Origin: Devosia sp. A16
GTDB taxonomy: Bacteria; Pseudomonadota; Alphaproteobacteria; Rhizobiales; Devosiaceae
Length of the DNA: 64,000 nt
Assembly (NCBI RefSeq): GCF_001402915.1
Contig: NZ_CP012945.1
Span: forward strand, 372,001 to 436,000
Direction of reading: 5' to 3'
Positions 10,190 to 19,845 of this stretch are shown in pieces. The first letter of the stretch is position 1, and every line of letters begins with the position of its first letter. The notes beneath the pieces are model-generated. The model made no database searches. It saw only the letters and a program-made list of their open reading frames with translations, and had not been told where the DNA came from. Position numbers and translations under genes: made by a program.

Positions 10190-11406
10190 TGCCCGTCCCC
10201 ACGGAACCACGCCACCAGCAGCGCCCGCTCGTCGTCGGTCATGTCGGTGACATTGCCCGGCGGCATGGCGTGCGAGTAGCCGGCCTGGATCGCCACCTGT
10301 TCGGCGTGGTTGGCAATGGCGATGTCATTGTCGAGGATGACGTTCTTGGGCGCTTCGGTGATCCCCTCCCACACCGGCTCGGCGGTGTGGCACATCGTGC
10401 AACGGGTCTGCACCACCTCGGACGCCGCCTTGAAGTGCGGCGACTGCATCAGGAGCGTTGCCTGCGGCGAGGGGGCGGTCTCGGCCCCGGTCGGCAGTTT
10501 CGGCCCGCTCGATAGCCAGGCACAGAGGAGGAAGATCACGATCACCAGCGGCCACACCCAGGTCGGGTTGCCCTTGCGGCCATGCCGGGTGTTGAAGAAA
10601 TGCCTGATCAGCACGCCCTCGAGGAAGATCAGCGACGCGATCAGCCAGTTCCACGGCGTGGCGAAGGCCAGCGGGTAGTGGCTCGACAGCATGAAGAAGA
10701 TCACCGGCAGGGTGAGGTAATTGTTGTGCAGCGAGCGTTGCTTGGCGATCTTGCCGTACTTGGCGTCGGGCACCCGTCCGGCCTTCAGGTCCGCCACCAC
10801 GATCTTCTGGTTGGGGATGATGATCATCGCCACGTTCGCCGCCATGATGGTGGCGGTGAAGGCGCCCATATGCAGCATGGCGGCGCGGCCGGTGAATACC
10901 TGCGTATACGCCCAGCTCATCGCCGTAAGGATGGCGAACAGCACCAGCATCAGCCCGCCGGTCGAGTTGCCGATCGGCGATTTGCACAGCGTGTCGTAGA
11001 GCACCCAGCCCAGAACGATCGAGCCGAGCGAGATCAGGATCGCCTGCCACGCCGCGATATCGAGCACATGCCGGTCGACGAGGAACAGGTCGGCGCCGAA
11101 ATAGTAGACGACCACCAGCAGCATGAACCCAGAAATCCAGGTGAAATAGCTCTCCCACTTGAACCAGGTCAGGTGCTCGGGGAGGAAGTCCGGCGCCACC
11201 AGGTACTTCTGGATGTGGTAGAAACCGCCGCCATGCACCTGCCACTCCTCGCCATGCGCCAGCGGCGGCAGGCTCGGCGTCTTCCGCAACCCCAGGTCCA
11301 GCGCGATGAAATAGAAGCTGGAGCCGATCCAGGCGATGGCGGTGATCACATGCGTCCAGCGCACCGCGAAACTCAGCCATTCCCAGAAGATCGCGTAGTC
11401 GGTCAT
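10186..11406 (-). CDS. puuD: Membrane-bound urate hydroxylase PuuD with cytochrome c domain
   Basis: Converts urate to 5-hydroxyisourate, passing electrons to a c-type haem instead of oxygen (the PuuD family, DUF989 plus cytochrome c). The 406-residue protein has about eight hydrophobic segments in its first 310 residues, with VRWTHVITAIAWIGSSFYFI near the start and several membrane His residues. The C-terminal soluble domain carries the haem motif CTMCH and the Met ligand region AGYSHAMPPGN. It replaces soluble uricase, which is absent here. It is the first gene before guaD; a repeat region separates it from the ABC transporter genes upstream. Confidence 0.94.
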   Translation of the reverse strand: MTDYAIFWEWLSFAVRWTHVITAIAWIGSSFYFIALDLGLRKTPSLPPLAHGEEWQVHGGGFYHIQKYLVAPDFLPEHLTWFKWESYFTWISGFMLLVVVYYFGADLFLVDRHVLDIAAWQAILISLGSIVLGWVLYDTLCKSPIGNSTGGLMLVLFAILTAMSWAYTQVFTGRAAMLHMGAFTATIMAANVAMIIIPNQKIVVADLKAGRVPDAKYGKIAKQRSLHNNYLTLPVIFFMLSSHYPLAFATPWNWLIASLIFLEGVLIRHFFNTRHGRKGNPTWVWPLVIVIFLLCAWLSSGPKLPTGAETAPSPQATLLMQSPHFKAASEVVQTRCTMCHTAEPVWEGITEAPKNVILDNDIAIANHAEQVAIQAGYSHAMPPGNVTDMTDDERALLVAWFRGDGQ

Positions 11407-11433
11407 AGTTGCTATTGCCTCAAGTCAAACTGC

Positions 11434-11577
11434 CCCTCACCCGCCCTTCGGGCACCCTCTCCCTCCTAGGGGCGCAATAGCGCTCCCCGGGGAGAGGGGC
11501 GATGTGGCGCGATCTCGCCCAACCTTCCCTCTCCCCTTGAGGGAGAGGGTGGCGCGCAGCGCCGGGTGAGGGGCGCC
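11434..11577. repeat. G+C-rich palindromic repeats between puuD and the transporter genes
   Basis: Two CCCCTCACCCGGC/AGAGGGAGAG-type units in inverted arrangement. Each has its own small hairpin, GCCC-TTC-GGGC or GCGC-GCA-GCGC. Apart from these, 11407-11637 holds nothing recognisable. Confidence 0.7.
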
Positions 11578-11637
11578 AAGCACACCGGTCGTGAAAAGAG
11601 GCGGACTCGCGCCCGCCTCTCTCAGATCATTACCAGG

Positions 11638-12723
11638 TCAGGCAGCGCTTTCGACGCCCTTGACGAACCAGTCGATGACCGCGAGCTCGGCCATGGTCAT
11701 GACCTTGCCTTCCTCGACCTTGAGGTTGCCATCCTGGTCGTAGATCGGGCCGGTGAAGATGTCGTAGGTGCCGTCCTTGTAGCCGGCCTGCACGCCATCG
11801 GCGAGCGCCACCACGTCGGCGGGTACCGCCTTGTTGTAGGGCGAGATCACCACGGTGCCTTCCTTCATGCCGTCCCAGGTATCGGCCGACGCCCAGGTGC
11901 CGTCGATGATCGCCTGCACGCGCTCGATATAGTACGGCCCCCAGATGTCCTCGATCGCGGTGAGGTGGGCGTTCGGTGCGAACGACGACATGTCGGCCCC
12001 CTGGCCGAAGCCGTAGAGGCCCTTCTGCTCCAGAATCTGCAGCGCCGCCGGGCTGTCGGTATGGGTGGTGACGATGTCGCAGCCCAGGTTGATCAGCGTC
12101 TCGGTGGCCGCGGCCTCCTTCGGGGGGTCGAACCAGCTGTCAATGAACACCAGCTTCAGCTTGGCATCCGGGTTCTGCTTCTGCGCCGCGAGCAGGAAGG
12201 AGTTCACGCCCAGCACCACTTCGGGCACTTTGTACGAACCGAGGTAGCCGAGCGTGCCCGACTTGCTCATCTTGCCCGAGATGGTGCCGAGCACGGCGCG
12301 GCCCTCGTGGAACTTGGAGTTGTAGGTCGCGACGTTGTCGGCGCGCTTGAAGCCGGTGCAGTGCTCGAACTTCACGTCGGGGAACTCGGCCGCGACCGCG
12401 ATGGTCTGGTCCATGTAGCCGTACGAGGTGGTGAAGATCAGCTTGCAGCCCTGCTGGGCGAGGTCGCGGATCAGCGGGATGGCCGAGGCGTCTTCGGCGA
12501 CGTTCTCGACATAGATCGTCTCGACCTTGTCGCCGAGCGCCGCATCGACCGCCTCGCGGCCCTTGTTGTGCGCCCAGGTCCAGCCATAGTCGCCGATCGG
12601 CCCGAGGAAGATGAAGCCGATCTTGATCTTTTCCTGTGCGAAGGCGGCGCCGCCGACCAGCGGCACCGCGGCGGCGGCCGCACCGGCGGCAGCGATGAAG
12701 TTGCGGCGATTGAGATTTGCCAT
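11638..12723 (-). CDS. BMP-family substrate-binding protein of a nucleoside ABC importer
   Basis: The periplasmic receptor of the ABC system encoded just upstream. The 361-residue product begins MANLNRRNFIAAAG with a twin-Arg signal and a likely cleavage after GAAFAQ. The mature part starts KIKIGFIFLGPIGDYGWTWAHNKGREA, the typical opening of the basic membrane protein (BMP/Med) family, which binds nucleosides. The ATG follows AGGAGA. It is the last gene of the xdhC-ATPase-permease-permease-receptor series, so the ligand is most likely a purine nucleoside or base; the exact ligand is inference. Confidence 0.92.
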   Translation of the reverse strand: MANLNRRNFIAAAGAAAAAVPLVGGAAFAQEKIKIGFIFLGPIGDYGWTWAHNKGREAVDAALGDKVETIYVENVAEDASAIPLIRDLAQQGCKLIFTTSYGYMDQTIAVAAEFPDVKFEHCTGFKRADNVATYNSKFHEGRAVLGTISGKMSKSGTLGYLGSYKVPEVVLGVNSFLLAAQKQNPDAKLKLVFIDSWFDPPKEAAATETLINLGCDIVTTHTDSPAALQILEQKGLYGFGQGADMSSFAPNAHLTAIEDIWGPYYIERVQAIIDGTWASADTWDGMKEGTVVISPYNKAVPADVVALADGVQAGYKDGTYDIFTGPIYDQDGNLKVEEGKVMTMAELAVIDWFVKGVESAA

Positions 12724-12752
12724 GGACGTCTCCTGTTACGTTGTTGGCTTTT

Positions 12753-13688
12753 CTACGTTGCGGGCACAAAGGGCTTGCCGAGGCAAGCAGGCGCGTTGAG
12801 GCCGACCCGATCCCGCATGGAGATCAGCGTCAGCACCACAACGGTCATCAGGTAGGGCATGGCCGCCCAGAACTGCGACGGGATGTATTGGGCGAAGGAG
12901 AGGAACGCGAGGCCACCGGCCTTGGCGTTGAGCTCCATCCACATCAGCACCCCGAAAAAGATCGCACCGACAAGCAGCCGGCCGGACCGCCAGCCGGCGA
13001 ACACCACCAGCGCCAGCGCGATCCAGCCGCGCCCGGCGGTCATCCGCTCGGCCCACATCGGGGTGATCACCATGGAGAAATACGCTCCGCCGATCCCCGC
13101 CATGGCGCCGCCGAACGCTACGGCCGCGTAGCGCACGCCAATCACCGAATAGCCGATCGAATGGGCGCTGAGGTCGTTCTCGCCGACGGCTCTGAGGATC
13201 AACCCGGCACGCGTCGACTTGAGGAACCAGCCGACGACGAACACCATGACCAGCGCGAAATACACTACCGGCGAGTAGCCGAAGATCACCTTGAGGATCG
13301 GGTCGCGCGCCAGTTCAGGCGGAAACACCGAACCGAACTGCGGCACGATCCGGCCCACGAAGCTCAGCCCGATCAAGGAACTGAGCCCGGTGCCGAAAAT
13401 GGTGAGCGCCAGACCCGTCGCCACCTGGTTCGAATTGAGCGTCAGGACGAGAAAGCCGAACAGCGAAGCGGCGAGCGCGCCGGCGACCGCTGCGCCGATC
13501 ACGCCCAGCCACGGGTTGCCGGTGAGCACGGTGGCGGCGAAGCCGGCAATGGCGCCGACCAACATCATGCCTTCGACGCCCAGGTTGAGCACGCCGGATT
13601 TCTCGACCACAAGCTCACCAAGTCCGGCGAGGAGGATGGGCGTCGAGATGCCCACGATGGTGATGATGGCCGCGATGAGGAAATCCAT
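12753..13688 (-). CDS. Nucleoside-type ABC transporter permease 2
   Basis: A 311-residue integral membrane protein with about eight to ten hydrophobic segments, of the branched-chain amino acid/ribose/BMP-linked permease family. Recognisable parts are GELVVEKSGVLNLGVEGMMLVGA near the N-terminus and GGAMAGIGGAYFSM in the middle. It begins three bases after the stop of the other permease gene, and the two should form the membrane heterodimer of the importer. Confidence 0.92.
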   Translation of the reverse strand: MDFLIAAIITIVGISTPILLAGLGELVVEKSGVLNLGVEGMMLVGAIAGFAATVLTGNPWLGVIGAAVAGALAASLFGFLVLTLNSNQVATGLALTIFGTGLSSLIGLSFVGRIVPQFGSVFPPELARDPILKVIFGYSPVVYFALVMVFVVGWFLKSTRAGLILRAVGENDLSAHSIGYSVIGVRYAAVAFGGAMAGIGGAYFSMVITPMWAERMTAGRGWIALALVVFAGWRSGRLLVGAIFFGVLMWMELNAKAGGLAFLSFAQYIPSQFWAAMPYLMTVVVLTLISMRDRVGLNAPACLGKPFVPAT

Positions 13689-13691
13689 GGC

Positions 13692-14786
13692 CTATTCCCC
13701 CGCTGCCGGCTGCACGGCGGCCTTGGCCGACGGCATGAAACGCACGCGATAGCGCACGAAGATATCGCTCGCGAGAATGAAGAACAGCATCATCGCCTGG
13801 AAGATGCCGGCAGTGGCGTTGGGGATATGCACCGTAGTCTGCGCCACCTGGCCGCCGACATAGGTGACGGCGAGCACGATGCCGGCGATCAGGCAGCCGA
13901 TGGGATGCAGCCGACCGAGGAACGACACGATGATGGCGGTGAAGCCGTAGCCCGACGGAAAGCCGAGATTGATCGCCTTGAGCGCCCCGGCGAACTCCAG
14001 CGCGCCGGCAAGCCCGGCCATGCCCCCGCCGATCAACATGGCAAGCCAGACCGTCTGGTTGCCGTCGAACCCGCCATGGCGGGCGGCATTGGGCGCCGAG
14101 CCGACGACGCGCACCTGGTAGCCGAACACCGAGCGCGACATCAGCAGCCAGAACAGGAACGGCAGCACGACCGCGATGGCGACCCCCAGATGCACGGTGG
14201 TGCCGGAGAACAGGATCGGCAGCGTCTGGTCCGGCTGCAGCGGCGCCGTCGCCGGGAAATTGCGGCCGTTGGGATCCTTCCAGGGGCCGCCGACCAGGTA
14301 GCTCAGGACCTGCAGCGCCACATAGGTGAGCATCAGGCTCGACAGGATTTCGTTGACCCCGAAGCGTGTCTTGAGCGCCGCCGGCACCGACGCCCAGGCG
14401 CTGCCGCCGACAATGCCGGCGAGGATCATGGTGACGATGATGATCGGCCCGCCGGCCGCTCCCGCCGCGAGGCCGACACCGGCCGCGCAGAGCGCGCCGA
14501 TGATGTACTGCCCCTCGGCGCCGATGTTCCAGACATTAGCGCGATTGCCGATGGACAGGCCGAGCGCGATGATGATCAGCGGCGCGGCTTTGACGGCCAC
14601 GTCCTGCCATTTGTAGGAGGCGATCAGCGGCGTCACGAAAATGTCGATGACGGCCCGCTGCCCGTCGATCCCGAGCAGGTCGAACACCACCACACCGACC
14701 AGCATGGTGAGCAGCACCGAGGCGATCGGTGTCACCACCTGCATCAGTTTGCTCGGTTCCCGGCGCTTCTCGAGCTTAATGCGCAT
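13692..14786 (-). CDS. Nucleoside-type ABC transporter permease 1
   Basis: A 364-residue membrane permease and partner of the 12753-13688 product. Family marks are GNRANVWNIGAEGQYIIGALCAAGV and GGGMAGLAGALEFAGAL. The ATG at 14786 (MRIKLEKRREPSKLM) overlaps the end of the ATPase gene by 11 bases. The frame is open further upstream, but that part is only ATPase sequence in another frame. Confidence 0.92.
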   Translation of the reverse strand: MRIKLEKRREPSKLMQVVTPIASVLLTMLVGVVVFDLLGIDGQRAVIDIFVTPLIASYKWQDVAVKAAPLIIIALGLSIGNRANVWNIGAEGQYIIGALCAAGVGLAAGAAGGPIIIVTMILAGIVGGSAWASVPAALKTRFGVNEILSSLMLTYVALQVLSYLVGGPWKDPNGRNFPATAPLQPDQTLPILFSGTTVHLGVAIAVVLPFLFWLLMSRSVFGYQVRVVGSAPNAARHGGFDGNQTVWLAMLIGGGMAGLAGALEFAGALKAINLGFPSGYGFTAIIVSFLGRLHPIGCLIAGIVLAVTYVGGQVAQTTVHIPNATAGIFQAMMLFFILASDIFVRYRVRFMPSAKAAVQPAAGE

Positions 14787-16341
14787 CGGCGAGCTCCGCC
14801 TGTTGACCAGCGGGCGTATTTGGCGCCTCGCCGTGGATGCCACCCATGAGCAAGCCGATCTCCTCGATATCGGCGCCAGCGACCTCGATCGGTCGCGACA
14901 GCCGTCCCTCATTGATCACTGCCAGCGTGTCGCACAGCGACAGCAGTTCATCGAGATCCTGGCTGATCACCACCACTGCCGAACCGGCAGCCGCGAGATC
15001 GACGATCGCCTGATGGATCGCCGCTGCCGCTCCGGCATCGACGCCCCAGGTCGGCTGGCTGACCACCAGCACGGCGGGCCTCTGCAGGATTTCGCGACCC
15101 ATGATGTATTTCTGCAGGTTCCCGCCCGACAGCGAGCCCGCGGTGGCGCCCGGCCCCAGCGCCTTGACGGCAAAGGCAGTGATCACCTCGCCGGCATAGG
15201 TCTTGGCCGCACCGGCCTTGATCAGCCCGGCGCTGACCATGCCGAGCCGATCACGGGCCGTGAGGATGGTGTTGTCGGCGAGGCTGAATTCGGGCACCGC
15301 CGCATGGCCGTTGCGCTCCTCGGGCACGCTGGCCAGCCCCCTCAGCCGGCGGGATTTTGCCGGCAGCTGGCCGACAGGTGCGCCGTCGATGGTGATGGCC
15401 TCGGGATCGCCCGTCAGCACTTCCCCCGACAGCGCCAGCAGCAGGGCGTTCTGGCCATTCCCCGCGACGCCCGCCACCCCGAAGATTTCACCGCCCCGAA
15501 CGCTGAAGCTGATGTCCTTGAGCGCAATGCCGAACGGTCCGGCGCCGGGGATCGACAGCCGGCTGACCACCAGTTTTTCAGGCCCCATGGCGCGGCCGGC
15601 CGGCTTGCTGATCTCCTTGAGACCGGCGCCGATCATCTTTTCGGCCATCGAGCGAGAGGTCTCGACCTTGGGGTCGCAGGTATCGACAAGCTTGCCGCCG
15701 CGCAGGATCGTCGCCGTGTCGCACAGCGCTTTGATCTCGTGCAGCTTGTGCGAAATATAAAGGATCGAGCACCCCTCCGATGCGAGCTGGCGCAGCACCA
15801 CGAACAGTTGCTCGACCTCCTGCGGGGTGAGCACCGAGGTCGGCTCGTCCATGATCAGCAGTTTCGGGTTGAGCAGCAGCGCCCGCACGATCTCGATACG
15901 CTGGCGCTCACCCACGGACAGCGTGGAGACGGTACGGCGCGGATCGAGCTTCAGCCCATACTGTTCCATCACCGCGCCGATCCGCGCTTCGAGATCGCGG
16001 GTGTGGATCTTGGCATCCATGCCCAGCGCAATGTTCTCGAGCACGGTCATCGCCTCGAACAGCGAGAAATGCTGGAACACCATGCCGATGCCGAGCTTGC
16101 GGGCGGCCTTGGGGTTGCCGACCACGAGGGGTTGGCCGTTCCAGCGGATTTCCCCCGCATCGGGCTGCATGATCCCGTAGATCATCTTGACCAGCGTGGA
16201 TTTGCCGGCGCCGTTTTCGCCGAGCAGCGCGTGGATCTCGCCCGGCAGCACGGAGAACGAAACGTTGTCGTTAGCGAGGACGCCAGGAAAGCGCTTGGTG
16301 ATACCGGTCAGTTGCAGCCGCGGCGCGATACTAGTCTCCAA
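14776..16341 (-). CDS. ABC importer ATPase with two nucleotide-binding domains
   Basis: The 521-residue energy unit of the BMP-type importer, built as a tandem of two ABC domains as in sugar and nucleoside ATPases. Domain 1 has Walker A GENGAGKST, signature LSVGERQR and Walker B LLIMDEPTSVL. Domain 2 is degenerate in Walker A (GVAGNGQNAL) but keeps LSGGNLQKYIMGRE. Such an asymmetry is normal in this family. The start is a TTG at 16341 with GGGAG six bases upstream; it overlaps the xdhC stop by 11 bases, which ties transporter production to xanthine dehydrogenase maturation. Confidence 0.93.
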   Translation of the reverse strand: METSIAPRLQLTGITKRFPGVLANDNVSFSVLPGEIHALLGENGAGKSTLVKMIYGIMQPDAGEIRWNGQPLVVGNPKAARKLGIGMVFQHFSLFEAMTVLENIALGMDAKIHTRDLEARIGAVMEQYGLKLDPRRTVSTLSVGERQRIEIVRALLLNPKLLIMDEPTSVLTPQEVEQLFVVLRQLASEGCSILYISHKLHEIKALCDTATILRGGKLVDTCDPKVETSRSMAEKMIGAGLKEISKPAGRAMGPEKLVVSRLSIPGAGPFGIALKDISFSVRGGEIFGVAGVAGNGQNALLLALSGEVLTGDPEAITIDGAPVGQLPAKSRRLRGLASVPEERNGHAAVPEFSLADNTILTARDRLGMVSAGLIKAGAAKTYAGEVITAFAVKALGPGATAGSLSGGNLQKYIMGREILQRPAVLVVSQPTWGVDAGAAAAIHQAIVDLAAAGSAVVVISQDLDELLSLCDTLAVINEGRLSRPIEVAGADIEEIGLLMGGIHGEAPNTPAGQQAELADAH

Positions 16342-17212
16342 GGACGGCTCCCGACGTCTTCGTGGTGGCCGGCCGCGCCTTCAGATCTTCGACTTCCCGC
16401 CCGACAATGTGGACCAGAATCTCGGCCGCCGCCAGAGCGGCGATGACTTCCGGTCGCTTGTCCCCAATCCCGCCGGGAAAAGCCTTGCCGCCGATCGGCA
16501 GCACCAGGCGGTCGAGGGGGGCCGCCGGATAGCCCTCGCCCAGGTACCAGGAGCGGAACCGCGCCTTTTTCGTCATCGAGCCGACCATGCCGATGTAAGG
16601 CGCATCCGCCCGCTGCAGCGCCTCGGCGGCGATGAGGAAGTCGAGCTCATGGTCATGCGTGAGGATGACGAAGGCGCTGCCCCGCGGCGCCGACCGCGCC
16701 ACCGCCTCGGGCATCGCCACGGCATGGGTTTCAACATTCTCCGGTAGGTCCGCCAGCTCATCCGGCCGCGTATCGACCACATGCACCCTCAGCGGCAGGG
16801 CCGCCAATGCTCGCGCCAGGGCATGTCCGACATGCCCCGAGCCGAACAGGTAGACATGCGGCCGCGCCGCCAGTTCGGCCTCGAGCCTGGCTGCGAGCCG
16901 TTCCGCCTCGACCGCGGTGACCCGCCTGAGCGCCACATCTACCCGCCCACCGCAGCACTGCCCGATTTCCGGCCCGAGCGGGATATCGAGGCTGTCCTCA
17001 TGCAGGCCGTCGCGCAGCACCTGCCGCGCCCGGTCGATCACCATATACTCGAGCGCCCCACCCCCGATGGTGCCGACCTGCGCCTCCGGCGAGATCAGCA
17101 TGAAGGTGCCGGCTTCGCGCGGGGAGGAGCCGCGCACGGCGGTGAGCTCGGCGACCACGGTCGCGGGATTGGCGGTGAGGAAGGACTTCAGGGTCACGAC
17201 GGTGAGAGTCAT
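16331..17212 (-). CDS. xdhC: Xanthine dehydrogenase accessory protein XdhC
   Basis: XdhC binds molybdenum cofactor, supports its sulfuration and inserts it into XdhB. The 293-residue protein shows GSSPREAGTFMLIS, GTIGGGALEYMVI and GPEIGQCCGGRVDVAL in the N-terminal domain. A Rossmann-like C-terminal domain follows (YLFGSGHVGHALARAL ... VILTHDHELDF ... IGMVGSMTKKARF). The ATG at 17212 is chosen because the longer frame only covers a repeat. The gene lies after xdhB with a repeat of about 120 bases between them, and overlaps the ABC ATPase gene. Confidence 0.94.
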   Translation of the reverse strand: MTLTVVTLKSFLTANPATVVAELTAVRGSSPREAGTFMLISPEAQVGTIGGGALEYMVIDRARQVLRDGLHEDSLDIPLGPEIGQCCGGRVDVALRRVTAVEAERLAARLEAELAARPHVYLFGSGHVGHALARALAALPLRVHVVDTRPDELADLPENVETHAVAMPEAVARSAPRGSAFVILTHDHELDFLIAAEALQRADAPYIGMVGSMTKKARFRSWYLGEGYPAAPLDRLVLPIGGKAFPGGIGDKRPEVIAALAAAEILVHIVGREVEDLKARPATTKTSGAVLGD

Positions 17213-17217
17213 CGTGT

Positions 17218-17340
17218 GGCTCCCCCCTCCCCAACCCTCCCCGCAAGGGGGAGGGTGCCGGGCGGTGAATGGGGTGAGATCTGGCCGCAAACTCGATGCG
17301 GCACCTCCCCCTCGACGGGGGAGGTTGGGAGGGGGTGCGT
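17218..17340. repeat. G+C-rich inverted repeat between xdhB and xdhC
   Basis: Units CCCCTCCCCAACCCTCCCC and its inverse GGGGGAGGTTGGGAGGGGG flank a middle part with GATGCGGCACCTCC, which is shared with the repeats at 19699 and 38919. It lies inside the presumed xdh transcript and could stabilise the upstream mRNA. Confidence 0.75.
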
Positions 17341-17354
17341 GGCGAGCACCCGGC

Positions 17355-19685
17355 TCACGTGGTGCCCCTCGCCCGCCGCATCCGCTCGACGCCCATCAGC
17401 ACCCGCTCGGGCGTCGCCGGCATATCGAGCTGTGGGGCGACCTTGTAGTCGGCCACCGACGCCACAGCCATCGACAGCGCCTCGACCACCGAATAGCCCA
17501 GCACCAACGGCGGTTCGCCCACGGCCTTGCTGCGGCCGATCGCCGGCTCCTTGTTGATGCTCCATTCGGCCAGCCGCACATTGAAGATGCGCGGCACGTC
17601 GGAGGCGAGCGGGATCTTGTAGGTCGAGGGCGCATGGGTGCGCAGTTGCCCCTTGCTGTCCCACCACAATTCCTCGGTGGTGAGCCAGCCCATCCCCTGG
17701 ATGAAGCCGCCCTCCACCTGGCCGATATCGATCGCCGGGTTGAGCGAGCGGCCGACATCCTCGAGCACGTCGGAACGGTCGACCTGGTACTCGCCGGTCA
17801 GCGTGTCGATGGTCACCTCCGACGCCGCCGCGCCATAGGCGAAATAATAGAACGGATGCCCGCGCCCGGTGGTCCGGTCCCAGTGGATCTTGGGCGTCTT
17901 GTAGAACCCGGCGGCCGAGAGCTGCACCCGGTTCATCCAGCACGAGGTGGCGAGCTCGTCGAACGGCACGAACTGCTGCCCGGCCCGGATGCCGCCGAAC
18001 TCCCACTGCACCTCCCTGGGTTCGACCTCGTAGATGAAGGCGGCATGCGCCGCCATCCGCGCCTTGATCTGGTTGGCCGCGTCGAGCGCCGCCATGCCGT
18101 TGAGATCGGTGCCGGAGGAGGCCGCCGTCGCCGAGGTGTTGGGCACCTTGCCGGTATTGCTGGCGGTGATCTGCACCCGCTCGACCGGCACGCCGAAGGC
18201 GTCGGCCACCACCTGCATCACCTTGATATGGAGCCCCTGCCCCATCTCGGTGCCGCCATGGCTCAGATGGATCGAACCGTCGCGATAGACATGCACCAGC
18301 GCGCCCGCCTGATTGTGCCAGGTGGCGGTGAACGAGATGCCGAATTTCACCGGCACCATGGCGATGCCCTTCTTCAACACCTTGCTGGTCTTGTTGAACT
18401 CGAGGATGGCGGCGCGGCGCGCCTGATAATCCGAGCTCTGCTCGAGATCCTCGATCACCCGGTGGATGACATTGTCCTCCACCACCTGGTGATACGGCGT
18501 CACGTTGTTGCTGTCGGTGCCGTAGAAATTGGCCTTGCGGATCTCCAGCGGATCCTTGCCCAGCGCGTAGGCGATGTCCTCGATCCAGCGCTCGGCCGCG
18601 ATGATCCCCTGCGGGCCGCCGAACCCCCGGAAAGCGGTGTTCGACACCGTGTTGGTGAACAGCGGCAGCGAGTTCACCCTGACGCTCGGGTACCAGTAGG
18701 CGTTGTCGCAGTGGAACAGCGCCCGGTCGGTCACCGGGCCGGAGAGGTCGGCCGAATAGCCCGAGCGCGCCGCATAGGTGGCGGTCACCGCCTGGATCTT
18801 GCCGTCGGCATTGTAGCCGACATCGTAATCGACCACGAAATCGTGGCGCTTGCCGGTGATCTGGAAATCGTCGTCGCGATCGGGGCGAATCTTCACCGCC
18901 TTGTTGAACGTCTTGGCCGCCACCGCGGCCACCACGGCGAAGAGGTTGCCCTGGGTTTCCTTGCCGCCGAAACCGCCGCCCATGCGGCGCATGTTCACCG
19001 TCACCGCGGCATGCGGAATCCCCAGTACCTGCGCCACCATCACCTGGATTTCGGTCGGGTGCTGGCTCGAGACCTGCAGCGTGATCTCGTCGTCCTCGCC
19101 CGGAATGGCAAGCGCCGCCTGGCTTTCGAGATAGAAATGCTCCTGCCCGCCGATCCGCACCCGGCCCTTGACCCGGTGCTGCGACACGGCAAAGCCGGCT
19201 TCGACATCGCCTCGTTCGAGCTTCAGGGGCTCGGTCACCAGCTTGCCGCCCGCCGCCATCGCCGCATCGACGTCGGTGACATGCGGCAGATCGCGATATT
19301 CGATCCTCGCGAGCTTTGCCGCCCGCCGCGCCGCCTCGCGCGTCTCGCCGATCACCGCGAACAGCGGCTGGCCCCAGGTGACCACCCGGGTAGTGGCGAA
19401 CACCGGCTCGTCATGCTTATGCACCGAGCTCACGTCGTTCTCGGCCGGAATGTCCTCGGCCGTCAGCACGCCGACGACGCCAGGCGCCGCCCGCACCGCA
19501 TCGAGGTTCATCGATGCGATATCGGCATGCGCCTTGGTGGAGAGGCCGAGATAGGCGTGCAGCGTGCCCTCGGGCTCGACCAGATCGTCGATATAGTCGG
19601 CGCGCCCGGCCACCTGCTTGATGGCGGAGTCGTGCTTGACCGAAACGTGCAGCGGCGAGGCGGTGATTGGGGATTGCTTGTTCAT
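17355..19685 (-). CDS. xdhB: Xanthine dehydrogenase molybdopterin-binding subunit XdhB
   Basis: The catalytic large subunit, oxidising hypoxanthine to xanthine and xanthine to urate. The 776-residue length is typical. Visible marks are VKHDSAIKQVAGRADYIDD at the N-terminus, the glycine-rich molybdopterin loop RMGGGFGGKETQGNL, TAFRGFGGPQG with the substrate-binding Arg, and GGTEMGQGLHIK. The final EGGFIQGMGWLTTEEL and VGEPPLV region supplies the catalytic Glu. It sits between xdhA and xdhC on the same strand, in the usual order hiuH-xdhA-xdhB-xdhC. Confidence 0.96.
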   Translation of the reverse strand: MNKQSPITASPLHVSVKHDSAIKQVAGRADYIDDLVEPEGTLHAYLGLSTKAHADIASMNLDAVRAAPGVVGVLTAEDIPAENDVSSVHKHDEPVFATTRVVTWGQPLFAVIGETREAARRAAKLARIEYRDLPHVTDVDAAMAAGGKLVTEPLKLERGDVEAGFAVSQHRVKGRVRIGGQEHFYLESQAALAIPGEDDEITLQVSSQHPTEIQVMVAQVLGIPHAAVTVNMRRMGGGFGGKETQGNLFAVVAAVAAKTFNKAVKIRPDRDDDFQITGKRHDFVVDYDVGYNADGKIQAVTATYAARSGYSADLSGPVTDRALFHCDNAYWYPSVRVNSLPLFTNTVSNTAFRGFGGPQGIIAAERWIEDIAYALGKDPLEIRKANFYGTDSNNVTPYHQVVEDNVIHRVIEDLEQSSDYQARRAAILEFNKTSKVLKKGIAMVPVKFGISFTATWHNQAGALVHVYRDGSIHLSHGGTEMGQGLHIKVMQVVADAFGVPVERVQITASNTGKVPNTSATAASSGTDLNGMAALDAANQIKARMAAHAAFIYEVEPREVQWEFGGIRAGQQFVPFDELATSCWMNRVQLSAAGFYKTPKIHWDRTTGRGHPFYYFAYGAAASEVTIDTLTGEYQVDRSDVLEDVGRSLNPAIDIGQVEGGFIQGMGWLTTEELWWDSKGQLRTHAPSTYKIPLASDVPRIFNVRLAEWSINKEPAIGRSKAVGEPPLVLGYSVVEALSMAVASVADYKVAPQLDMPATPERVLMGVERMRRARGTT

Positions 19686-19698
19686 GGGTGCTCACCAT

Positions 19699-19830
19699 CA
19701 GCAGACGGCCCCCTCCCGGCCTCCCCCATGAAGGGGGAGGTGAAGAGTCGAGCTTGTGGCGCGATCGTGCCAAACACTGGATGCGGCACCTCCCCCCTTG
19801 TGGGGGAGGATGGGAGGGGGCCGTCTGCCG
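19699..19830. repeat. Inverted repeat between xdhA and xdhB
   Basis: Bounded by GCAGACGGCC and GGCCGTCTGC with nested CTCCCCCATGAAGGGGGAG and CTCCCCCCTTGTGGGGGAG hairpins. Its sister copy at 38919-39045 shares the same ends. Confidence 0.8.
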
Positions 19831-19845
19831 GCAATAGCGCACGCA

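Noticed and set aside
12717-14849. 710-codon plus-strand frame
   Set aside because: Antisense to the two permease genes; composition is typical of a mirrored frame.
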